Position numbers and translations under genes: made by a program. A stretch of DNA of 19,808 bases from an uncultured Slackia sp. (GTDB taxonomy: Bacteria > Actinomycetota > Coriobacteriia > Coriobacteriales > Eggerthellaceae): NCBI GenBank assembly GCA_937895975.1, contig CALBLG010000059.1:1-19808 (forward strand), given 5' to 3'. Below are positions 6,695 through 14,193 of this stretch, piece by piece (positions within the stretch are counted from its first letter, which is position 1; each line of letters starts with the position of its first letter). Below the pieces are notes generated by a model, which did not search any database, was not told the origin of the DNA, and worked only from the letters and a program-made list of their open reading frames with translations.

Positions 6695-7522
6695 CTACAT
6701 CGCTTCCAGACATTCGACGACGGCTTGAATCTGGTCGGCGGGGGTCGACGCGCCGGCCGTCACGCCCACCGTTTCGCATCCCGCGAACCACGCGGGGTCG
6801 AGCTCGGCGACGTCTTCGACGAAATGGGCGCGTTCGCAATGCGCACGGCAGATTTCATAGAGATGCGTGGTATTCGAGGAATTCTTGCCTCCAACGATGA
6901 CGATAGCGTCCACGCCCTCAGCAAGCTGGGCAGCCGATTCCTGACGCTGACGCGTGGCGAAGCAGATGGTATTTTTCACCACGGGCTCGATGCCGCGCGC
7001 GCGAATGCCTTCCACAACGGCGTCGAGTTTCTCGGCGCTTTCAGTGGTCTGCACCACCACGCCCACAGGCTCTTCCAGACGTTCGGGCAACTCGTCGGGC
7101 GACGCAACCACCACAACCTTGTCACCCGCATGCCCACACAACCCGCGCACTTCAGGATGGTCGGCTCGGCCTACCACAATCACGGTGCCCCCCATGTCGC
7201 GCAACGCGGCGGCAGACCGCTGAGCCTTGGCCACGTGCGGGCAGGTTGCATCGATCACGGTAAGATCGCGGGCCTTCAGCGTTTCAAGCACCTCGGGCTC
7301 TACGCCGTGGCTGCGGATGATGACGATGCCCTCGCGCACATCTTCCGGCGTTTTGGCGACATGCACGCCATGGGCAGCAAGGTCGTCGACGACCTTGGGG
7401 TTGTGAATCAGCGGCCCCAGCGTATACGTCGGTTCGTCGTCGAGCATGGCGGCATGCGCCATGTCGAGCGCGCGCTCGACCCCATAGCAGACGCCAGCGT
7501 GCTTGGCGCGAATCACTTCCAC
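6695..7522 (-). CDS. ispH: 4-hydroxy-3-methylbut-2-enyl diphosphate reductase
   Basis: Last enzyme of the MEP pathway; reduces HMBPP to IPP and DMAPP with an iron-sulfur cluster, in the cytosol. The 275 residues contain the three cluster cysteines in their usual settings: Cys12 (GVCYGVERA), Cys94 (ATCPHV) and Cys187 (NTICFATRQRQ). Active-site elements LIHNP (His40), RSHGV (His72), HPEV (His122, Glu124) and VVQTT are also present. Length is normal for the short bacterial form. The start is GTG at 7522, chosen because AAGGAGG lies seven bases upstream and the next residues (VEVIRAKHAGVCYGV) form the expected first strand. It is 81 bases downstream of plsC, a gap holding a hairpin of the repeat family, and is followed by the promoter of the M23 gene, so ispH probably ends this transcription unit. 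Confidence 0.97.
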   Translation of the reverse strand: MEVIRAKHAGVCYGVERALDMAHAAMLDDEPTYTLGPLIHNPKVVDDLAAHGVHVAKTPEDVREGIVIIRSHGVEPEVLETLKARDLTVIDATCPHVAKAQRSAAALRDMGGTVIVVGRADHPEVRGLCGHAGDKVVVVASPDELPERLEEPVGVVVQTTESAEKLDAVVEGIRARGIEPVVKNTICFATRQRQESAAQLAEGVDAIVIVGGKNSSNTTHLYEICRAHCERAHFVEDVAELDPAWFAGCETVGVTAGASTPADQIQAVVECLEAM

Positions 7523-7559
7523 GGAAATCCTCCTTGATTGGTGTGCGAGATATGGACGC

Positions 7560-7584
7560 GCGAGACAGGAGACGCCTCCTTCGC
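7560..7584. repeat. Short hairpin repeat between plsC and ispH
   Basis: GCGA pairs with TCGC and AGGAG with CTCCT around an ACGC loop, with a 3-base bulge on one side. The GAGACAGGAG core resembles the GAGACAGGGAG of the element at 5243, so this may be a diverged member of the same family. No T-run follows, so a terminator role is doubtful. Confidence 0.35.
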
Positions 7585-7603
7585 CACGCGCCGCTGCCCA
7601 GCT

Positions 7604-8428
7604 CTATTCCGCTGGTCTGGAAAGAATGCGGCCCGCAAGCTCTTCGGAAAAATCGCGGGCATCGGGGAACAGCGCCTTCATGTCCACCTGCTCGCGAGGC
7701 ACATCATCGCGCAGGGCATAGCACTCGCGCATCGCGTACCACGACACAGCGTCCAGGCGATCTTCTTTAGGAAGGAAATCAAAATCTTCCAAATAGATGG
7801 CCTGGCCAAACGCAACCGTGACCTTCGGGAAATGCACGCGTTCGCCCTTATGCTTGATGCCGTCGACGTTGCGGATGGTCGACGGCACGATGGGCGCCTT
7901 GCCCATGCGCGCGATAAACGCCGCGCCGCCGTGCAGCTCGGGCTCGGCCGAGCCGCGTCCGCGACGGGTTCCTTCGGGGAAAATGCCCACGCTTTCGCCG
8001 CGCTTCAGCATGGCGGCCGCGCGTTTGATGGCCGTTCGGTCTGCAGCGCCGCGCTTGATGGGGAACGCCCCCACGCGCGAGATAATCTGCCCCGCCAGGC
8101 CGCCGGCATTGGCGAACATATTCTCGCGGGCCATGAAGCGCACCCACTGCTTCGGGCGCGCGGCGACCCACAAGAACGCAGGGTCCAAATACGAGGAATG
8201 GTTCCCTATTACCACGGCGCCGCGCTTGCCGTCGAATTGGCGAAGGTTCTCGATACCCTCGACCTTGTAGCGAAACGCGATTTTGAACGCGACGAAAATG
8301 ATAGCGTACACGACGTTGCCCACCACATGTCCCACGCGCTTGGGCAGCGATTCGCCTTCTTTGGGCTTTTGCAGCCCATCGACTGGGTCGATGGGCATAT
8401 CCCACATGTCTTTATAAGCAAGAAACAC
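7604..8428 (-). CDS. plsC: 1-acyl-sn-glycerol-3-phosphate acyltransferase
   Basis: Membrane-associated acyltransferase that converts lysophosphatidic acid to phosphatidic acid. The 274 residues have a hydrophobic segment at about 35-52 and then the PlsC domain: NHSSYLD (76-82) with the catalytic HX4D pair His77/Asp82, RFMARENMF (97-105), and FPEGTR (150-155), which binds the glycerol phosphate. The start is GTG at 8428 with AGGGGG just upstream; it follows the cmk stop by nine bases, so the two are one operon. The N-terminal 30 residues before the membrane segment are longer than in many PlsC proteins, so a downstream ATG (residue 8 or 11) cannot be excluded. With gpsA and plsY in the same window it completes most of phosphatidic acid synthesis. 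Confidence 0.92.
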   Translation of the reverse strand: MFLAYKDMWDMPIDPVDGLQKPKEGESLPKRVGHVVGNVVYAIIFVAFKIAFRYKVEGIENLRQFDGKRGAVVIGNHSSYLDPAFLWVAARPKQWVRFMARENMFANAGGLAGQIISRVGAFPIKRGAADRTAIKRAAAMLKRGESVGIFPEGTRRGRGSAEPELHGGAAFIARMGKAPIVPSTIRNVDGIKHKGERVHFPKVTVAFGQAIYLEDFDFLPKEDRLDAVSWYAMRECYALRDDVPREQVDMKALFPDARDFSEELAGRILSRPAE

Positions 8429-8437
8429 GCGGCCCCC

Positions 8438-9118
8438 TTAGGCGTTGGCGCCGGCTTGGCGGGCCATGTCGCAAATCTGGGCGATAATCTCATCGATGGT
8501 GAAGCCCGTCGAATCAATGCACTTGGCATCGTCGGCGGCCACGAGAGGCGACGCCTCGCGGGCGGAATCGAGCTCGTCGCGCCGCACGATATCGGCAAGC
8601 ACCTCGTCGAAATCGGTAGACCCCACGCCTCGCGCCTGGTTCTGCGCCACGCGGCGACGGGCGCGCTCTTCATTGCTGGCAGTGAGGAACACCTTCACCT
8701 CGGCGCCCGGGAACACCACCGTGCCGATGTCGCGGCCCTCGACCACGTAGTCGCCCTTCGCGCCAATGCGACGCTGTTGCTCGACGAGGGCTTCTCGCAC
8801 ACTGGGATGCTTCGAGGCCGAGCTCACCGATTTATCGATGCGCGCCGTACGAATGTCGTTGGTCACGTCAACACCGTCGATAAACACCTGCTTGGGTGCC
8901 GGGTCGCCCGGCTCGTGCGCGAACGAAATGGAACGCTCGCGCGCGATTTCGCCCAGAGCCTCGGCGTTTTCCAGAGACACCCCGTGCTCCAGCGCGTACC
9001 ACGCGATGCTGCGATACATCGCGCCCGTATCCAGGCAATTGAAGCCCAGCGCTTTCGCGACCGATTTCGACACGGTCGACTTGCCGGCGCCCGAAGGCCC
9101 GTCAATAGCAATAATCAT
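8438..9118 (-). CDS. cmk: (d)CMP kinase
   Basis: Phosphorylates CMP and dCMP with ATP, recycling CMP released by lipid and nucleic acid turnover; cytosolic. The 226 residues begin MIIAIDGPSGAGKST, with the P-loop at residues 7-15. They contain the CMP-site stretch LDTGAMYRSIAWYAL, VVEGRDIGTVVFPGAEVKVFLTA with the family's GRDIGT signature, and the lid region RARRRVAQNQ. Length is standard. The ATG at 9118 is the only sensible start because the P-loop strand begins at residue 2; the ribosome-binding site is weak (GAAAGG about ten bases upstream), in line with coupling to aroA, whose stop is 15 bases ahead. An aroA-cmk-plsC order is a common Gram-positive arrangement, from memory. Confidence 0.97.
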   Translation of the reverse strand: MIIAIDGPSGAGKSTVSKSVAKALGFNCLDTGAMYRSIAWYALEHGVSLENAEALGEIARERSISFAHEPGDPAPKQVFIDGVDVTNDIRTARIDKSVSSASKHPSVREALVEQQRRIGAKGDYVVEGRDIGTVVFPGAEVKVFLTASNEERARRRVAQNQARGVGSTDFDEVLADIVRRDELDSAREASPLVAADDAKCIDSTGFTIDEIIAQICDMARQAGANA

Positions 9119-9133
9119 GTATGCAATGCCTTT

Positions 9134-10468
9134 CTAGCGCTCGCGCACCAGCGAGCGAATGTCGGAAAGAAATGCCGGGTAGCTTACGGCGCATGATTCG
9201 AAATCGGCAACCTGAACGGGGCAATTTCCCGTCAGGCCCGCAAGCGCCCACGTCATGGCCAAGCGGTGATCTTTGCCGGTTTCGAACTTCACGCCCTCGG
9301 GCACGACCAGGTCGGGATCGCCCTCTATGAACAGGTCGCTGCCATCGGCCCATGCGTCAATGCCGAGTTTCGTAAGGCCGTCAATCACGGCCGCCACACG
9401 GTCGGTTTCCTTCACGCGAAGCTCGTCGATGCCGCGGAACACCGTGATGCCCTTGGCATGTGCGGCGACCAGAGCCAACACGGGCACCTCGTCGACGAGC
9501 GAGGGAATTTTATCGGCGGGAACCTCGCAGCCATGCAGGCTGTCGCAGTATTGCACCGAAATGATGCCCGAAAGCTCTTTGCCCGAAGACGACACGCTGC
9601 GGCGGGACGCATCCACGCCCATCTGCTCGAGCGTGCGCAAAAAGCCAATGCGTGCGGGGTTCAGCGAAACTCCTTCAATTTGAATGGCGCTCCCCGGAAT
9701 AAGCGCGGCCGCGCAAGCGATGAACGCCGCAGACGACGGGTCGCCCGGCACCTCAACCTCGCTGGCTCGCAACGTAACCGGACCATCAACCTCGGCCACG
9801 CCCGACGCAGCGGTGGTTTGCGCGCCGAACTCGGGCAGCATCAGCTCGGTATGGTTGCGACTCGGCGAAGGCTCGGTGACGCGCGTGGTGCCGTCGGCCG
9901 AAAGGCCCGCAAGCAAGATGGCGGTTTTCACTTGGGCAGACGCAACGGGGGCATCGTAGTCGATAGCCTTCAAGTGGCGCGATCCGCGAACGGTAAGCGG
10001 CAGCGTCTCCTGTCCCTCGGGCAAAAACTTCGCGCCCATCTTCGACAGCGGCCCCGAAACGCGGCGCATGGGACGGCGACGCAGAGAATCGTCGCCCGTC
10101 AGCTCCACGTCAATATCCCACGGCGCGAGGATGCCCATGAGCAGACGCGTGGTAGTGCCGGAATTGCCGCAATCGATGGGGCCATCGGGCTGGCTTGGGC
10201 CTTTCGCCCCCCAACCGGTGATGCCGCCGTACAAACTGCCGTCTGCGGCCTTTTCCAAACTCACCTTCGCGCCCAGCTTGCTCACCGCGCCCAGCGAGCT
10301 ACGCACGTCTTCGGAATCGAGTACGCCGGAAAGACGCGAGGTTCCCTCGGCCATGGCGGCGAACAGCACCGCGCGATGCGAGATAGATTTGTCGCCCGGC
10401 ACCGAAATGCTGCCGATGAGCGGGCCGTTGACCGGCTCGATAGTCGTAAGGTTTTCCTGGGCAGCCAT
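9134..10468 (-). CDS. aroA: 3-phosphoshikimate 1-carboxyvinyltransferase (EPSP synthase)
   Basis: Joins shikimate-3-phosphate and PEP in the sixth step of the shikimate pathway; cytosolic. The 444 residues contain PGDKSISHRA (24-33, substrate lysine 27 and arginine 32), the PEP-site loop GNSGTTTR (101-108), RRPMRRVSGPLSKMGA (131-146), PGDPSSAAF, and a DEVPVLALVAA segment with the catalytic aspartate, then ELRVKETDR. The GNSGTTTR loop resembles the Bacillus form rather than the E. coli GNAGTAMR. The ATG at 10468 is preceded by GAGGAGGGG at ideal spacing; an earlier in-frame start at 10582 would overlap rluB and add 38 unlikely residues. It starts 41 bases after rluB ends and is followed closely by cmk. 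Confidence 0.97.
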   Translation of the reverse strand: MAAQENLTTIEPVNGPLIGSISVPGDKSISHRAVLFAAMAEGTSRLSGVLDSEDVRSSLGAVSKLGAKVSLEKAADGSLYGGITGWGAKGPSQPDGPIDCGNSGTTTRLLMGILAPWDIDVELTGDDSLRRRPMRRVSGPLSKMGAKFLPEGQETLPLTVRGSRHLKAIDYDAPVASAQVKTAILLAGLSADGTTRVTEPSPSRNHTELMLPEFGAQTTAASGVAEVDGPVTLRASEVEVPGDPSSAAFIACAAALIPGSAIQIEGVSLNPARIGFLRTLEQMGVDASRRSVSSSGKELSGIISVQYCDSLHGCEVPADKIPSLVDEVPVLALVAAHAKGITVFRGIDELRVKETDRVAAVIDGLTKLGIDAWADGSDLFIEGDPDLVVPEGVKFETGKDHRLAMTWALAGLTGNCPVQVADFESCAVSYPAFLSDIRSLVRER

Positions 10469-10509
10469 ATCGCCCCTCCTCGTTCTTGCGAATCTATGTA
10501 GCCAAAATT

Positions 10510-11298
10510 CTAGCACGCCTTTTCGTGCATGCCAGCGGCTTGGCGCAAGGCATTCACTTCCGCTTCGCTTAAAGTTCGCCACTGGCCTTCAGCGAGACCA
10601 TCGAGGGAAAGCGGGCCGAAATTCGAGCGGTGCAGCCTCAGCACCTCGTGCCCCACCGCAGAACACATGCGCTTCACCTGGCGCTTTCTGCCTTCGTGGA
10701 TGATGATTTCCACATCGGTGCAGCCTTTCGCGATGCGATCGATGCGCACGTGCGCGGGAAGCGTGGGGCCGTCGTCGAGCTCGATGCCATCCGACAGCTG
10801 CCGCGCTTGCTCCTCGGACATAATGCCCTTCACGCGCGCATGGTACGTTTTGTCGACGTGTCGCTTCGGGTGAAGCAGCCCGTTTCCCAACTCGCCGTCG
10901 GTTGAAAACAGCAACAAGCCCGTAGTATCCATATCGAGCCTGCCCACGGGGAACAACCCAGGGAAGCGGTCGGTCGGCACGAGCTCGGCCACGCACGGTC
11001 GCCCTTGGGGGTCGCTCATCGTGGTGAGGTAGCCAGCAGGCTTGTTCAGCATTATGGTGACCGACGAATCGAACAGGCGCGCCACCACTCCGTCGACCTC
11101 GACCACATCGACCGTCGGGTCCACCTTGCTGCCCAGTTCGGTGACAACTTCCCCATTCACGCGCACGCGGCCTGCCGTCATGAGATTCTCGCTTCCGCGG
11201 CGACTGGCAACGCCCGCGCGCGCCAAGAATTTTTGCAGGCGCATAGGCACGATGGCCTCGCCGTTGGGACCGAATTGCGTCGGCTTCGGGTCGCTCAT
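10510..11298 (-). CDS. rluB: 23S rRNA pseudouridine synthase, RluB/RsuA family
   Basis: Predicted to convert a uridine of the large ribosomal RNA to pseudouridine; the RsuA family also holds 16S enzymes, so the exact target is inferred. The 262 residues show an S4 RNA-binding domain (about 19-77; MRLQKFLARAGVASRRGSE). The catalytic domain follows with GRLDMDTTGLLLFSTDGEL (catalytic Asp122), the KTYHARVKG strand and the late GRKRQVKRMC motif. The ATG at 11298 overlaps the scpB stop in ATGA, with GAGGA three bases upstream, so translation is coupled. The 18 residues before the S4 domain are extra, and Met19 is an alternative start lacking this coupling. An scpA-scpB-rluB order is common in Gram-positives, from memory. 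Confidence 0.94.
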   Translation of the reverse strand: MSDPKPTQFGPNGEAIVPMRLQKFLARAGVASRRGSENLMTAGRVRVNGEVVTELGSKVDPTVDVVEVDGVVARLFDSSVTIMLNKPAGYLTTMSDPQGRPCVAELVPTDRFPGLFPVGRLDMDTTGLLLFSTDGELGNGLLHPKRHVDKTYHARVKGIMSEEQARQLSDGIELDDGPTLPAHVRIDRIAKGCTDVEIIIHEGRKRQVKRMCSAVGHEVLRLHRSNFGPLSLDGLAEGQWRTLSEAEVNALRQAAGMHEKAC

Positions 11299-12209
11299 TG
11301 TTCCTCGCTTTCGGGTTTCTCGGGGAAGGAGCCTTCCGCATCGCCCTCGTTTTCGAAATCTGGCCCATCAACAGTCGAATCGGTATCTACCGACCATACG
11401 GCTTCGGGCATGCCGAACGCCGCGGCAAGCGCATCTCCAGCGCTTGCCCCATCCCGAAAAGCCGCTTCCCCTGCGCCATCGTCGGCGGCTGGCACGAATG
11501 AGCCAACGATACGCTCGCTATCGTCGAGCCCCAATTCAAGCGAAAGATCGTCGTCGAACAGCGTAGCCGCCTGCTCTTCGTGACGCTGCCGCGTGGCTCC
11601 CAAGCGTTCGCGAATAAGCTCGCGACCCTGCTCGTCAGGCGCAAAATCTTCCAAATTCGGAAGGTCGCGCACCGAGGCCAAGCCGAATTTCTCCAGAAAT
11701 GAACGCGACGTGGCATACAAAATCGGCTGGCCAGGAGCATTTTTATCGCGTCCCGCCTCGCGCACCAGGCCTTTTTCCACCAGCGAATTGATGGGGCTGT
11801 CTGAATTAACGCCGCGCACCGACGTGACGCCCGAACGTGTGATGGGTTGGTTGTATGCGATGACGGCCAGCGTTTCCAAAGCCGCCTGCGACAGCTTGCG
11901 CGTATCCCACGACAACACGTATTTCTCAATCAAATCATGGTGGCGAGGATGCGTGTAGAAACGCCAGCCTCCCGCCACTTCGCGCAGCTGAATGCCCCGA
12001 TCTTCCGACTCAAGCCGCACGCGAATGGCGTCAAGGGCAGACTCGACCCGCTTCAAATCGGCGCCGAGCATATCCGCAATGGTCAGCGCGCCAACAGGCT
12101 CATCGCTCACGAACAGCAGCGCCTCGATGGGTCCCGTGATGTCATCGCTTCGCGCGGGCGCGGCGGTCGAAGCGCCGCTTTCGCGTTCGAGTTCTTCGCT
12201 CATGTCCAT
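11295..12209 (-). CDS. scpB: Segregation and condensation protein B
   Basis: Subunit of the Smc-ScpA-ScpB complex that organises and segregates the chromosome. Two winged-helix regions span about residues 25-200, with the family stretch LSQAALETLAVIAYNQPITR (106-125), SVRGVNSDSPINSL (130-143) and the end of the second domain at FGLASVRDLPNL. Length is 304 residues, about 100 more than usual: residues 205-304 form a low-complexity acidic tail ending PEKPESEEQ. Two starts are possible, 12209 and 12203. The second overlaps the scpA stop as ATGA with a nine-base spacing to GAGGA. The first has the same GAGGAACAATG context as the rluB start, so I kept it. The gene overlaps scpA and rluB at its two ends. 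Confidence 0.94.
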   Translation of the reverse strand: MDMSEELERESGASTAAPARSDDITGPIEALLFVSDEPVGALTIADMLGADLKRVESALDAIRVRLESEDRGIQLREVAGGWRFYTHPRHHDLIEKYVLSWDTRKLSQAALETLAVIAYNQPITRSGVTSVRGVNSDSPINSLVEKGLVREAGRDKNAPGQPILYATSRSFLEKFGLASVRDLPNLEDFAPDEQGRELIRERLGATRQRHEEQAATLFDDDLSLELGLDDSERIVGSFVPAADDGAGEAAFRDGASAGDALAAAFGMPEAVWSVDTDSTVDGPDFENEGDAEGSFPEKPESEEQ

Positions 12210-12982
12210 TGTTCCTCGTCAGAATCGGTGAAGACGAGCTCGCCGCTGCCTTCGACGTAATCTATGCTGATGTCTTCGAATGCGCCATGCTGCTCGATGC
12301 CGACCATGCCGCGCTTGTAGAGCTCTAACACGGCAAGGAAATTTACCACGCGCAGCTGAATAGTGGGCGCTGCGTGCAAAAGCTCGCTGAACATCATATG
12401 TTTGCGCGCGCTGATGCGGCGATGGATGGCGCGCACGTGCGTCTCAACCGGGATGGGCTTCGCCGCGATATGCTCGCTTTCAAGCAGGAACACCTCGCGC
12501 CGCGCCATGGCCTCGGCGGCCAAAAACGCGAGCGACTCCAACGTGGTGGATTCAAGGTAATCGGGCATCACGCGCAAGAATTCCTGATCAGGCCCGCAAA
12601 GGCGCGGATGCATGCGACCCTCCAGCTCGTATCGGCTGCCGAATGCCGCCGCAACGTTTTTGTATTGCTTGTAGGCGATGAGCTTTTCGACCAGAATATC
12701 GCGCGCTTCGGCAGGCGACAAATCTTCCAGCTCGTCTTCCACGTCGCTTTTCTCTTGCGGGATGAGCGACGCCGCCTTGATATCGAGCAGCGTCGATGCC
12801 ACCAGCAAAAAATCGCTTGCCACATCTAAATCCAGCTCGCGCATGCGATCGATGTACCCAATATATTGGTCGACGATTTCGGTGATGGAGATCGACCCGA
12901 TGTCGACCTTCTGCCGGCTCACCAAATACAGCAGCAGGTCGAACGGCCCTTCAAAGCTGTCTATGCGAATGCGGTACGACAC
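12200..12982 (-). CDS. scpA: Segregation and condensation protein A
   Basis: Kleisin subunit that bridges the Smc heads and binds ScpB. The 260 residues start with the family hallmark FEGPFDLLLYLV (10-21) and continue with VDIGSISITEIVDQYIGYI and the helix SDFLLVASTLLDIKAASLIP (56-75). An acidic linker (EKSDVEDELEDLSPAE) and the C-terminal winged helix, including VNFLAVLELYKRGMVGIEQ, follow. Length is normal. The start is GTG at 12982, nine bases after the site-2 protease stop; no strong ribosome-binding site is visible, which suggests dependence on translation of the upstream gene. The stop overlaps scpB, and the last codons (GAG GAA CAA) serve as the scpB ribosome-binding site. Confidence 0.96.
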   Translation of the reverse strand: MSYRIRIDSFEGPFDLLLYLVSRQKVDIGSISITEIVDQYIGYIDRMRELDLDVASDFLLVASTLLDIKAASLIPQEKSDVEDELEDLSPAEARDILVEKLIAYKQYKNVAAAFGSRYELEGRMHPRLCGPDQEFLRVMPDYLESTTLESLAFLAAEAMARREVFLLESEHIAAKPIPVETHVRAIHRRISARKHMMFSELLHAAPTIQLRVVNFLAVLELYKRGMVGIEQHGAFEDISIDYVEGSGELVFTDSDEEQWT

Positions 12983-12991
12983 GGCGGCCCG

Positions 12992-13678
12992 CTAATGAAT
13001 GGTGAACGGAAAGAAGAAATTCGCCAAATTCCCTGCAGTCGCATCCAAATAGATGCCGATGGGATTCACGTTGAACAGGTACGGCACCAAAATCACGACA
13101 ATCATGAACACCGGCAGCGCGTACTGCTGAATGCGGTAGTAAGAGCGCAGCTGTTTGTCGTTCAAGAACAACGCGATGATGCTCGAGCCGTCCAGCGGGG
13201 GCACCGGGATAAGGTTGAAGAACATCAAATACAGGTTGATGAGCGCGAACATGGGCAAGAACATAAGGTAGAAGTACTCGAACACCGCGTTCGAGCCCAC
13301 AAGGGCTGGCGCATACGGGAACAGAATCCACGCAATAAACGCGGCGAAGCCCGCCATGAGCAAATTCGCTGCGGGACCGGCCAAGCCGACGATGGCCTCG
13401 CCCTTGCGCAGGTCTTTGAAGTACATGGGATTGTAGGGCACGGGTTTCGCATAGCCGAATACCGGACCGCCCATAGCCATGAGCAGCACCGGCATGAGTA
13501 CCGTGCCGAAGGGATCGATGTGTTTGATGGGGTTCAGACTGAGGCGCCCTTGGCTTTTCGCCGTGGGGTCGCCCAGTTTATGCGCAGCGAAGCCATGCGC
13601 AACCTCGTGCAGCACGATAGCCGGCACGAAGCACAGAATGCTGATGATTATGTAGATAAGATATGACTGAGTAAACAT
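12992..13678 (-). CDS. Site-2 protease family (M50) membrane metalloprotease
   Basis: Predicted intramembrane zinc protease; its substrate is unknown. The 228 residues are largely hydrophobic with about five or six membrane segments. The zinc motif HEVAHG (His24, Glu25, His28) lies in the first helix. NPIKHIDPFGT (49-59), GLAGPAANLLMAG (98-110) and NLIPVPPLDGS (155-165), whose Asp163 is the third ligand, match the short M50B group without a PDZ domain. The ATG at 13678 has no recognisable ribosome-binding site; instead an extended -10 lies only 14 bases upstream. The gene leads into scpA after nine bases, a pairing I recall from other Gram-positive chromosomes. Confidence 0.93.
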   Translation of the reverse strand: MFTQSYLIYIIISILCFVPAIVLHEVAHGFAAHKLGDPTAKSQGRLSLNPIKHIDPFGTVLMPVLLMAMGGPVFGYAKPVPYNPMYFKDLRKGEAIVGLAGPAANLLMAGFAAFIAWILFPYAPALVGSNAVFEYFYLMFLPMFALINLYLMFFNLIPVPPLDGSSIIALFLNDKQLRSYYRIQQYALPVFMIVVILVPYLFNVNPIGIYLDATAGNLANFFFPFTIH

Positions 13679-13691
13679 AGTAATTGGGTAG

Positions 13692-13700
13692 TCTATAGCA
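13692..13700 (-). promoter_or_regulatory. Extended -10 giving a very short leader for the M50-scpAB-rluB unit
   Basis: On the minus strand the sequence reads TGCTATAGA, an extended -10 (TG, one base, TATAGA). A start of transcription about seven bases further on would fall near 13685, leaving a leader of roughly seven bases before the ATG at 13678. No good -35 is seen. The absence of a ribosome-binding site agrees with near-leaderless translation, but readthrough from trmL (51 bases upstream) is also possible. Confidence 0.4.
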
Positions 13701-13729
13701 AAACGGCGGAAGTCGCCAGCATTGCCACG

Positions 13730-14191
13730 CTATTGTAAATGAGGGTAACCGTTCTGACGCAATGCTTCGTACGCGGCGATGGCCACCGCGTTGCTCAAGT
13801 TCAAACTGCGCATGCCGTCGCGCATGGGGATGCGCACGCACGATTGCTCAAAGCGCTGCATCCAGCGCTCATCAAGCCCACGGCTCTCGCGCCCAAACAC
13901 CAGATACGCGTCAGGCGAATACGACGCGTCGCTGAAGCTGGTTTGCACGTGCCCCGTAAACAGGCGCAGCTCATCGCCGCCGTGCGCTTCGAAGAATTCC
14001 TCGGCGCATGCCCATCGCACGATTTCGACATCGTCCCAATAATCGCAACCCGCGCGACGCAGGTTGCGCTCGGTGATGCGAAAACCCGCGGGCTCTACCA
14101 CATGAAGCCGCGCGCCTATGCAGGCGCATGTGCGCGCGATATTGCCGGTATTCTGGGGGATCTCGGGCTCGATCAACACGATGTTCAGCAT
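13730..14191 (-). CDS. trmL: tRNA (cytidine(34)-2'-O)-methyltransferase
   Basis: SPOUT-class methyltransferase that methylates the 2'-OH of the wobble nucleotide of certain leucine tRNAs in characterised members. The 153-residue product shows all the family blocks: MLNIVLIEPEIPQNTGNIAR (1-20), FGRESRGL (99-106) at the SAM-binding trefoil knot, and RIPMRDGMRSLNLSNAVAIA (120-139). Length matches the minimal TrmL/YibK type without an added RNA-binding domain. The ATG at 14191 starts two bases after the ABC-F stop, and AGGAACAGG in the end of that gene can serve as ribosome-binding site; an earlier in-frame start at 14254 would overlap the ABC-F gene without similarity to the family. It is cotranscribed with the ABC-F gene. 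Confidence 0.95.
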   Translation of the reverse strand: MLNIVLIEPEIPQNTGNIARTCACIGARLHVVEPAGFRITERNLRRAGCDYWDDVEIVRWACAEEFFEAHGGDELRLFTGHVQTSFSDASYSPDAYLVFGRESRGLDERWMQRFEQSCVRIPMRDGMRSLNLSNAVAIAAYEALRQNGYPHLQ

Positions 14192-14193
14192 AG

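Noticed and set aside
7538..9196. 552-codon open frame on the plus strand
   Set aside because: It is antisense to plsC and cmk, which match known families end to end. Its translation is rich in His, Arg and Ala and shows no domain; such mirror frames are common in GC-rich genes.
9266..10501. 411-codon open frame on the plus strand
   Set aside because: Antisense to aroA, which has all EPSP synthase motifs.
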